A model generated the notes under the pieces. That model made no database searches. It saw only the letters and a program-made list of their open reading frames with translations, and had not been told where the DNA came from. From assembly GCA_023451415.1 (NCBI GenBank), contig JAEXZK010000278.1, forward strand, positions 1-7,574: a stretch of DNA of 7,574 nucleotides, in the 5' to 3' direction. The position numbers were made by a program, and so were the translations under genes. Positions 1 to 4,642 of this stretch are shown here, one piece after another; positions within the stretch are counted from its first letter, which is position 1, and each line of letters starts with the position of its first letter. The DNA comes from Bacillota bacterium. GTDB lineage: Bacteria > Bacillota > Clostridia > Oscillospirales > Ruminococcaceae.

Positions 1-1240
1 GGGCACCCAGCACAGGGAGGGTGACCTTGTTCTTGTCGGCCACGATGAGGGCCACGTCCCCCTTGCGGCAGTCCAGCCGCTCCAGGATGGCCGCCATCTC
101 CCCGTCGGTCATAAACTTGCCGAAGGAGCAGGTGGGGGCGTCCTCCACAAACCGGATGAAGGCCAGGCCCTTGGCGCCGATACCCTTGGCGGCTTCGGTG
201 AGCTTGTCGATCTCCTTGCGGGTGAGGACGGAGGCCGCGCCCTTGGCGACGATGGCCCGGACCGATCCGCCGTCGGCCACAGCGCCGGAAAAGACCCCGA
301 AGCCGCAGTCCTTCACCAGGTCGGAGATGTCGGTGATCTCCATGCCAAAGCGGGTGTCCGGCTTGTCGCTGCCGTAGCGGTCCATGGCCTCGGCATAGGT
401 GAGCCGGGTCAGGGGGGTGGGGATGTCCACGCCCAAAACCTCATGGAAAAGGCGGCGGACAAAGCCCTCGATCATCTCCAGGATGTCGTCCACGTCCACA
501 AAGGACATCTCCAGGTCGATCTGGGTAAACTCGGGCTGGCGGTCGGCCCGCAGGTCCTCGTCCCGGAAGCACCGGGCCAGCTGGATGTACCGGTCAAAGC
601 CGGAGAGCATCAGCAGCTGCTTGTAGATCTGCGGGGACTGGGGCAGGGCGTAAAAGCTGCCGGGATGCACCCGGGAAGGCACCAGGTAGTCCCGTGCGCC
701 CTCGGGGGTGGATTTCATCATCATGGGGGTCTCGATCTCCAGGAAGCCGTTTTCGTAGAAGTACTCCCGGGTCACCTGGGCGATCTTGTGGCGGAGCATG
801 ATGTTCCGCTGGAGGGTACGCCGCCGCAGGTCCAGGTAACGGTACCGGAGGCGCAGCTCCTCCTTGACGTTGGTGTTGTCGGTGATCTCAAAGGGGGGCG
901 TCTGGGCCTGGCCCAGGATGCGCAGCTCCGATACATACACCTCGATGTCGCCGTTGGGGAGGTCCTTGTTTACCGATTCCCGCCCCCGCACCTTGCCCCG
1001 GGCCGCCAGCACATACTCGCTGCGGACGGTCTGGGCCTTCTGGAGGAGTGCCTTGTCGCTGCCCTCATCCAGGGCCAGCTGGACGATGCCGGTGCGGTCC
1101 CGCAGGTCGATGAACACCAGGGTGCCCATGTCCCGGATCTTCTGCACCCAGCCGCAGACCACCACTTCCTGGCCCAGCTGCGCCGAGGTGGTCTCGCCGC
1201 AGTAGCCGGTTCTTTTCATTCCTGCCATACTATCTGCCAT
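1..1240 (-). CDS. aspS: Aspartyl-tRNA synthetase, bacterial type (3' end outside window)
   Basis: Charges tRNA-Asp with aspartate in the cytoplasm. The 413 visible residues (family about 590) begin MADSMAGMKRTGYCGE. Residues 1-105 are the OB-fold anticodon-binding domain (GWVQKIRDMGTLVFIDLRD near 30-48). The class II catalytic core follows, with LRYRYLDLRR (131-140), the aspartate-site segment QSPQIYKQ (201-208) and motif 2 FRDEDLRADRQPEFTQ (225-240). From about residue 285 the GAD insertion typical of bacterial AspRS begins; motif 3 is beyond the left edge. The ATG at 1240 is chosen because AGGA sits 5 bases before it. In-frame ATGs at 1228 and 1219 are possible, but the one at 1219 has AGGA directly abutting it, too close to serve. 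Residue 38, where discriminating enzymes often have Leu and non-discriminating ones His, is Met, so tRNA-Asn mischarging cannot be decided. It follows hisS after 329 bases, so cotranscription is likely but not certain. Confidence 0.97.
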   Translation of the reverse strand, partial: MADSMAGMKRTGYCGETTSAQLGQEVVVCGWVQKIRDMGTLVFIDLRDRTGIVQLALDEGSDKALLQKAQTVRSEYVLAARGKVRGRESVNKDLPNGDIEVYVSELRILGQAQTPPFEITDNTNVKEELRLRYRYLDLRRRTLQRNIMLRHKIAQVTREYFYENGFLEIETPMMMKSTPEGARDYLVPSRVHPGSFYALPQSPQIYKQLLMLSGFDRYIQLARCFRDEDLRADRQPEFTQIDLEMSFVDVDDILEMIEGFVRRLFHEVLGVDIPTPLTRLTYAEAMDRYGSDKPDTRFGMEITDISDLVKDCGFGVFSGAVADGGSVRAIVAKGAASVLTRKEIDKLTEAAKGIGAKGLAFIRFVEDAPTCSFGKFMTDGEMAAILERLDCRKGDVALIVADKNKVTLPVLGA

Positions 1241-1569
1241 TGTTATCCTACTCCCTTGGTTTGATCGTGTCGGTTTATCATTTGGCCGGCCCTTCCGTGT
1301 AAGGATGCCCCGCAGGGCACGGGCGGGCCCAAAGAACTTGTGGGGGCTGGGGGATGCCTGCCGCTGCAAAGCGGCTCATCCGCCGGGCCATGCCTTGGGC
1401 GGCTTGTTCCGGCGCAAGGCCAAAAGTCCCCTGCCCCAGGGTGGGGCGGGGCCTTCCGGGCCCTTTCCCAAAAGAAGCCTGCGGCCGAAGCGGCCCGCTG
1501 GCATCTGGTTAAGCCGCTTGCAAAAAAGCCTGAGGAAAAGCGGCTCATGCCCCGCCCGGGGGCGGCCGT
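1241..1569. other. hisS-aspS intergenic region, GC-rich and hairpin-dense
   Basis: No gene is supported here; open frames on both strands are stop-poor by virtue of GC content and resemble no family I know. The region is rich in short inverted repeats: GCCGCTGCAAAGCGGC at 1360-1375 (6-bp stem), GCCCCAGGGTGGGGC at 1433-1447 (6-bp stem), GGCCG-AAG-CGGCC around 1482-1494, and an 8-bp pair AAGCCGCT/AGCGGCTT-type at 1511-1518 and 1538-1545 enclosing an A6 (T6 on the transcribed strand). None is a clear rho-independent terminator, because no U-tract directly follows a strong stem. A weak promoter may precede aspS on the minus strand (CTTACA, 18 bases, GATAAA, about 1270-1300), matching consensus at only 4 of 6 positions in each box. 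No T-box motif (TGGnACCGCG) was found. Confidence 0.6.
1368..1548. repeat. Pair of 12-bp direct repeats AAAGCGGCTCAT within an AAGCGGC-rich stretch
   Basis: AAAGCGGCTCAT occurs exactly at 1368-1379 and again at 1537-1548. The inner heptamer AAGCGGC also occurs at 1488-1494, and in inverted form (GCCGCTT) at 1513-1519. The copies form arms of the hairpins described for this intergenic region. No function is recognised. They could be parts of a structured leader of aspS, a decayed dispersed repeat, or chance in GC-rich DNA. Confidence 0.5.
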
Positions 1570-2925
1570 TCACTCCCCGCAGTGGCCGCAGGTGCAGCCG
1601 GGGCCGTGGTCGAAGCCCTCCATGGCCTCCTCCAGGTTGGCGTAGGCGGTGTCCATAATGGCCTCGTACATGGCGTCGGCAAAGGCGCCGTCCAGGGGAA
1701 CTGTCCGGGTCTTGCCGCTGTACATGCTTTTGAGGACCGCTTCCCCTTTGGCCAGCTCGTCGTCCCCCAGGACGATGGAATACTTGGCGCCGATCTTGTT
1801 GGCGTATTTCATCTGGGCCTTCAGGGAGCGGCCCATCAGGTCGGACTGGGCAGAGAAGCCCTCGCTGCGCAGGATGCTGGCCAGTTGGAAGGCCTTTACC
1901 GCCGCCGCGCCGCCCATGGAAGCTACGTAAACGTCACAGGTGTTCTCAGGAGGGAAGTCGCAGCCCTGGGCCTCCATGACGGAGATAAGCCGCTCCAGGC
2001 CCATGGCAAAGCCCACGCCCTCCAGGTCGGGGCCGCCCAGCTCGGCCAGCAGGCCGCCGTACCGGCCGCCGCCGCCGCACACCAGGCTGCGGCCCTCTTT
2101 GTCGGTGTGGACAAATTCAAAAACGGTGCGGGTGTAGTAATCCAGGCCCCGGACGATGGAGGGGTTCACCCTATAGGGGACGCCCGCGGCGTCCAGCAGG
2201 GTCTTGACGCCGTCAAAGTGCTCCTGGCAGTCCCCGCAGAGGTAGTCCAGCACCTTGGGAGCGCCCTCCGCGATCTTGCCGCAGACAGGGCTCTTGCAGT
2301 CCAGGATGCGCATGGGGTTTTTATCCAGGCGCTCCAGGCAGGTGGGGCAGAGCTCGCCCCGGTACTGCTCAAAGTAAGCCTTCAGCGCCTTGTGGTACTG
2401 GGCCCGGCAGGTTTTGCAGCCGATGGAGTTGAGCTCCACGTGGATGCCCTCCACGCCCAGGGTCTCGTAGGCCTCCCGCACCATGGAGATGAGCTCGCAG
2501 TCCGCCGCCGGGGAGGTGGCGCCGTACATCTCCACGCCAAACTGATGGAACTCCCGGAACCGCCCGCTCTGGGGCTTCTCGTACCGGAAGCAGGAGAGGA
2601 TGTAGCTGAGCTTCACCGGCAGGGCGTCGCCCAGGAGGCCGTTCTGGATGGCGGCCCGGCAGAGCCCCGCCGTGCCCTCGGGGCGCAGGGTGATGCTCCG
2701 GTCCCCCTTGTCCAGGAAGGTGTACATCTCCTTGTTCACCACGTCGGTGGTCTCCCCCACCGACCGGTTGAAAAGCTCAGTGTGTTCAAAAGTGGGCACC
2801 CGGAGCTCCCGGAAGCCAAAGAGCTCGGCGGTGGAGAGCAGGGTGTTCTCCACATACCGCCATTTGGATACGTCCCCGGGCAGGATGTCCTTGGTGCCCC
2901 TGGGGGCGGTGGTCAAAAGGGCCAT
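1570..2925 (-). CDS. hisS: Histidyl-tRNA synthetase
   Basis: Class II synthetase that charges tRNA-His in the cytoplasm, normally as a homodimer; 451 residues against a usual 420-430. The start MALLTTAPRGTKDILPGD is the standard HisRS N-terminus. Motif 1 lies near residues 36-70, the RPEGTAGLCR segment at 81-90, motif 2 FRYEKPQSGRFREFHQFGVE at 113-132, the HisRS-specific segment VRGLDYYTRTVFEF at 258-271, GGGGRYGGL at 284-292, and motif 3 GFAMGLERL at 305-313. The anticodon-binding domain runs from about 329 to 425. The insertion domain carries CxxC pairs at 170/173, 193/196 and 230/233 plus Cys210 and Cys215, a possible zinc fold. The last residues add a tail with C444, C446, H448 and C449 that the family usually lacks. 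GGGGRYGGL has Gly where many homologues have Asp or Asn. The ATG at 2925 follows AGGAGG (2936-2941) with a slightly long 10-base spacer. A promoter lies upstream, and aspS follows. Confidence 0.97.
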   Translation of the reverse strand: MALLTTAPRGTKDILPGDVSKWRYVENTLLSTAELFGFRELRVPTFEHTELFNRSVGETTDVVNKEMYTFLDKGDRSITLRPEGTAGLCRAAIQNGLLGDALPVKLSYILSCFRYEKPQSGRFREFHQFGVEMYGATSPAADCELISMVREAYETLGVEGIHVELNSIGCKTCRAQYHKALKAYFEQYRGELCPTCLERLDKNPMRILDCKSPVCGKIAEGAPKVLDYLCGDCQEHFDGVKTLLDAAGVPYRVNPSIVRGLDYYTRTVFEFVHTDKEGRSLVCGGGGRYGGLLAELGGPDLEGVGFAMGLERLISVMEAQGCDFPPENTCDVYVASMGGAAAVKAFQLASILRSEGFSAQSDLMGRSLKAQMKYANKIGAKYSIVLGDDELAKGEAVLKSMYSGKTRTVPLDGAFADAMYEAIMDTAYANLEEAMEGFDHGPGCTCGHCGE

Positions 2926-2977
2926 GGATGGAATTCCTCCTATTCAGAAAAGGGTGTTCAGCGGCCTCAAAGGCGGC

Positions 2978-3006
2978 AAAAGGGGCCAGACCGCTTGTCT
3001 GTCCCC
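2978..3006 (-). terminator. Hairpin plus T4 at the hisS promoter; possible mgsA read-through terminator
   Basis: On the minus strand GGGG-A-CAGAC (3006-2997) pairs with GTCTG-G-CCCC (2991-2982) around the 5-base loop AAGCG. The result is nine pairs with one A-G mismatch, followed at once by TTTT (2981-2978) and then G. It lies 76 bases beyond the mgsA stop and overlaps the expected hisS start point. Read-through RNA from mgsA would carry the whole stem. RNA begun at the hisS promoter should start near 3001-3002 and lack the GGGG arm. The U-tract is short, so termination may be weak; it could instead simply shape the hisS 5' end. Confidence 0.45.
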
Positions 3007-3007
3007 T

Positions 3008-3036
3008 ATCATATCACAGATTTTTGCCGTTGTCTC
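3008..3036 (-). promoter_or_regulatory. Sigma-A-type promoter for hisS(-aspS)
   Basis: Minus strand: -35 GAGACA (3036-3031, 4 of 6 matches to TTGACA), a 17-base spacer, and -10 TATGAT (3013-3008, 5 of 6 matches). TG sits one base before the -10 (TGATATGAT), an extended -10. Transcription should begin near 3001-3002, giving a leader of about 75 bases before the hisS ATG. The surrounding DNA is AT-rich compared with the neighbouring genes, as expected for a promoter. This implies that hisS is transcribed independently of the mgsA group. Confidence 0.65.
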
Positions 3037-3081
3037 TACTTTTTGGAGCATTCGCTCCCAGGAAACGCAGGCCTTTTCGGG

Positions 3082-3483
3082 CTACTTCTTGGGGTTGACG
3101 ATATCGCGCCAATCCAGGTCGCCGTTCTCCAGGGCGTGGATCAGGGCCTCTCCGGTGGCGATGTTGGTGGCCATGGGGATGTTGTAGACGTCGCAGAGGC
3201 GCAGCAGGCTGGCCTCGTCCGGCTCGGAGGATTTGGCGTTGGGGTCGCGGAAAAAGAGCAGAAGGTCGATCTCGTTGCAGGAGATCCGGGATGCGATCTG
3301 CTGGTCGCCCCCCTGGGAGCCGGACATGAAACGGACGATGTCCAGCCCGGTGGCCTCGGACACCATCTTGCCGGTGGTGCCGGTGGCGCAGAGATTGTGG
3401 CGGCTGAGGATGCCGCAGTAGGCGATGCAGAACTGAACCATCAGTTCTTTTTTGGCGTCGTGAGCGATGAGTGCGATGTTCAT
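3082..3483 (-). CDS. mgsA: Methylglyoxal synthase with altered active-site loop
   Basis: Converts dihydroxyacetone phosphate to methylglyoxal and phosphate, a glycolytic bypass that relieves phosphate limitation; cytoplasmic. The 133 residues match the usual 130-150. [12 protein letters not shown] carries the N-terminal His-Asp pair (H8, D9). ATGTTGKM (33-40) is the phosphate-binding segment, SGSQGGDQQ (54-62) contains the catalytic-base Asp (D60, E. coli Asp71), and FFRDP (77-81) the next conserved Asp. Then comes NAKSSEPD, where most homologues have one more residue and a His (E. coli His98); here it is Ser86. EPD (87-89) keeps the equivalent of Asp101. [18 protein letters not shown] (93-110) is typical of the family. 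The ATG at 3483 is chosen over an upstream in-frame ATG at 3564: it has AGAGG 6 bases before it and matches family N-termini. It follows the MinD gene by 83 bases and ends 156 bases before hisS. Confidence 0.93.
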   Translation of the reverse strand: MNIALIAHDAKKELMVQFCIAYCGILSRHNLCATGTTGKMVSEATGLDIVRFMSGSQGGDQQIASRISCNEIDLLLFFRDPNAKSSEPDEASLLRLCDVYNIPMATNIATGEALIHALENGDLDWRDIVNPKK

Positions 3484-3508
3484 TGGGAACCTCTCTCCTT
3501 TCGTCCCT

Positions 3509-3526
3509 GGCGGAGGGTATTCCGCC
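3509..3526 (-). other. Hairpin in the minD-mgsA spacer
   Basis: On the minus strand GGCGGA and TCCGCC form a perfect 6-bp stem around a 6-base loop (ATACCC), ending about 10 bases before the GGAG of the mgsA ribosome binding site. No U-tract follows, so it is not an intrinsic terminator. It might mark an RNA processing or stability site between the two genes; that is inference. Confidence 0.4.
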
Positions 3527-3566
3527 CTTGTTGGTGTGATGGAATGTTTAGATTTTGGGGGCACGC

Positions 3567-4286
3567 TCAGCTTGGGTACAGGAGCTCCAGATCCTCGCCC
3601 AGCAGCCGGCCGGCGATGTTGTCCATCTCCTGGCGGGCCAGCATCCCGCCCTTGCCGGGGGGGATGGGAGGCATGTCCTCTTTGGGCAGGGCGCCGATGA
3701 GCTGGACGCCCGCCAAATCGATGACATCGTCCAGGTCACGGATCACCGGGGAAGGGGTTAGAACCCGGGGGATCATATTGATGACAAGGCGCTGGTCGAT
3801 GAGGCCCTCCCCGGCGGCAAAACCGGAGACACGGCCCGCAGCCCGGACAGCGGCTTCTTCCGGCGTGGTGACGATGAGGGCGCGCCGGCAGGTCCGCGCC
3901 AGCATGGCGGTAAGGGGGCCGTAGCCCGCGCCGCAGTCAAAGAGTATGAAGTCAAAGACCTCCCCCGCCTGGCGGCAGAGGATCCGGAGGGCTTCCTCGG
4001 CGGGCAGGTATCCGGGGTCGGCGGCGGCAGGCAGCAGACGGATGCCGGTGGGACGGTGGACCAGTATGGCGGAAGCAGGGGCGCACCGCCCCTGGGCCAC
4101 GTCGGAAAAATCATACACCGTATTGCCCTCCAGGGCCAGGAGGATATCCAGGGTCCGGAAGCCCATGTCCCCCTCGATGAGGAGGACCCGCCTGCCCCGG
4201 CGGCAGAGGCCGGCCGCCACCCCAACGCAAAGGGTGCTTTTGCCGACGCCTCCTTTGCCGGATACGACCATCAAGGTTTCAGCCAA
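3567..4286 (-). CDS. minD: MinD-type ATPase lacking the C-terminal membrane-targeting helix
   Basis: Member of the MinD/ParA deviant Walker-A ATPases; MinD normally dimerises on the membrane with ATP and directs MinC to block off-centre division. Start [18 protein letters not shown] aligns residue for residue with MinD N-termini, putting the signature Lys at 11 and the P-loop Lys at 16. [25 protein letters not shown] (from residue 39, given here as its recognisable pieces GFRTLD, NTVYDF) is the MinD switch I region, with Glu38 where MinD usually has Asp. [11 protein letters not shown] (111-121) is Walker B. The protein stops at [17 protein letters not shown], 239 residues against about 265, without the basic amphipathic helix that anchors MinD. 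The TTG at 4286 is chosen from this alignment and from AGAAGG about 10 bases upstream; TTG at 4313 is an alternative. No minC precedes it and no minE follows, so a role in division siting is inferred only; it may have another partner. Confidence 0.8.
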   Translation of the reverse strand: MAETLMVVSGKGGVGKSTLCVGVAAGLCRRGRRVLLIEGDMGFRTLDILLALEGNTVYDFSDVAQGRCAPASAILVHRPTGIRLLPAAADPGYLPAEEALRILCRQAGEVFDFILFDCGAGYGPLTAMLARTCRRALIVTTPEEAAVRAAGRVSGFAAGEGLIDQRLVINMIPRVLTPSPVIRDLDDVIDLAGVQLIGALPKEDMPPIPPGKGGMLARQEMDNIAGRLLGEDLELLYPS

Positions 4287-4373
4287 TGCCACACGTCCTT
4301 CTGCAACCAACAATGCTCCCTGTCCCTGTCAAGAGCTGGCAGAAACAAGGAGATATTGCTATTCTTTTTATAG

Positions 4374-4401
4374 TTTATCACAAAAAGAACCCATTTGAAA
4401 A
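4374..4401 (-). promoter_or_regulatory. Candidate promoter for minD-mgsA (proximal)
   Basis: Minus strand: -35 TTTTCA (4401-4396, 4 of 6), 16-base spacer, -10 GATAAA (4379-4374, 4 of 6), in an AT-rich stretch about 90 bases before the minD start. An overlapping CTATAAAAAG next to it could also serve as -10. The match is modest; the base composition is the better argument. Confidence 0.35.
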
Positions 4402-4410
4402 GCCCTTTTC
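4397..4410. promoter_or_regulatory. 14-bp perfect palindrome GAAAAGCCCTTTTC, operator-like
   Basis: GAAAAG, two central bases, CTTTTC: six perfectly symmetric bases on each side. It overlaps the -35 box of the proximal minD promoter candidate. With a two-base centre it cannot form an RNA hairpin well, so if functional it is more likely a site for a dimeric DNA-binding protein. No regulator is identified. Confidence 0.35.
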
Positions 4411-4429
4411 GCCTCATTTCAGACAAAAT

Positions 4430-4458
4430 TTTCTACAGGTTTTCGGGCTAAATCACAA
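4430..4458 (-). promoter_or_regulatory. Candidate promoter for minD-mgsA (distal)
   Basis: Minus strand: -35 TTGTGA (4458-4453, 4 of 6), 17-base spacer, -10 TAGAAA (4435-4430, 4 of 6). If used, the leader would be about 140 bases and would include the palindrome and the proximal candidate. Either or both may be real. Confidence 0.35.
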
Positions 4459-4508
4459 TAATATTTCCGAGATTTTCCCGTATTGGCAGCATCGTCCCTT
4501 TGGCGCGC

Positions 4509-4536
4509 CCGGCGGCCCGTTTCCACCCGCCGCCGG
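4509..4536 (-). other. 8-bp GC stem-loop downstream of PBP2
   Basis: CCGGCGGC and GCCGCCGG are exact reverse complements separated by 12 bases. The structure lies a little over 100 bases beyond the PBP2 stop. It lacks a following U-tract, so any role in protecting or ending the PBP2 message is inference. Confidence 0.4.
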
Positions 4537-4642
4537 CATCTGCCCTGCCGGTCAAAAGACCCATTCCCCCAGGGCCTTGGGCCTTTGAGCCCATCAGGGC
4601 CCGCCGCCGTGCCGCAGCACCACAAAAACAGGGCTGGCCGCA

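Larger units (their letters stand above)
4287..4642. other. PBP2-minD intergenic region, GC-rich then AT-rich
   Basis: No gene is supported, and no remnant of minC, which occupies this place in many Clostridia, could be recognised. The half next to the PBP2 stop (about 4500-4642) is very GC-rich and hairpin-prone, the clearest being CCGGCGGC/GCCGCCGG at 4509-4536. No U-tract follows, so no clear terminator ends the PBP2 message. The half next to minD (about 4321-4480) is AT-rich and carries the promoter candidates listed separately. TTGACA at 4332-4327 on the minus strand is a perfect -35 but has no -10 at 16-18 bases. Confidence 0.6.

Noticed and set aside
1243..1573. Small proteins of 65-117 residues encoded in the hisS-aspS gap
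   Set aside because: Several overlapping frames on both strands are open only because GC-rich DNA has few stops; they lack convincing ribosome binding sites and known motifs.
3041..3059. Stem GGGAGCGAATGCTCC next to a five-base homopolymer as a terminator after mgsA
   Set aside because: On the transcribed minus strand the stem is followed by AAAAAG, not Ts; on the plus strand the Ts precede the stem. The orientation is wrong for an intrinsic terminator on either strand.
2926..3081. T-box leader controlling hisS-aspS, as in Bacillus
   Set aside because: No TGGnACCGCG-like core and no room for the specifier stem; the leader from the predicted start is only about 75 bases.
3484..3564. Longer mgsA starting at the ATG at 3564
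   Set aside because: The added 27 residues match no methylglyoxal synthase, and the good ribosome binding site is just before the ATG at 3483.
1582..3924. A 780-codon open frame on the plus strand across hisS, mgsA and minD
   Set aside because: It is antisense to three clearly identified genes, has the low-complexity Gly/Ala/Val/Leu/His composition of a GC-rich complement and shows no family motif.
4327..4332. Perfect TTGACA on the minus strand as the -35 of a minD promoter
   Set aside because: The bases 16-18 further on (TGGTTG and neighbours) do not resemble a -10 box.
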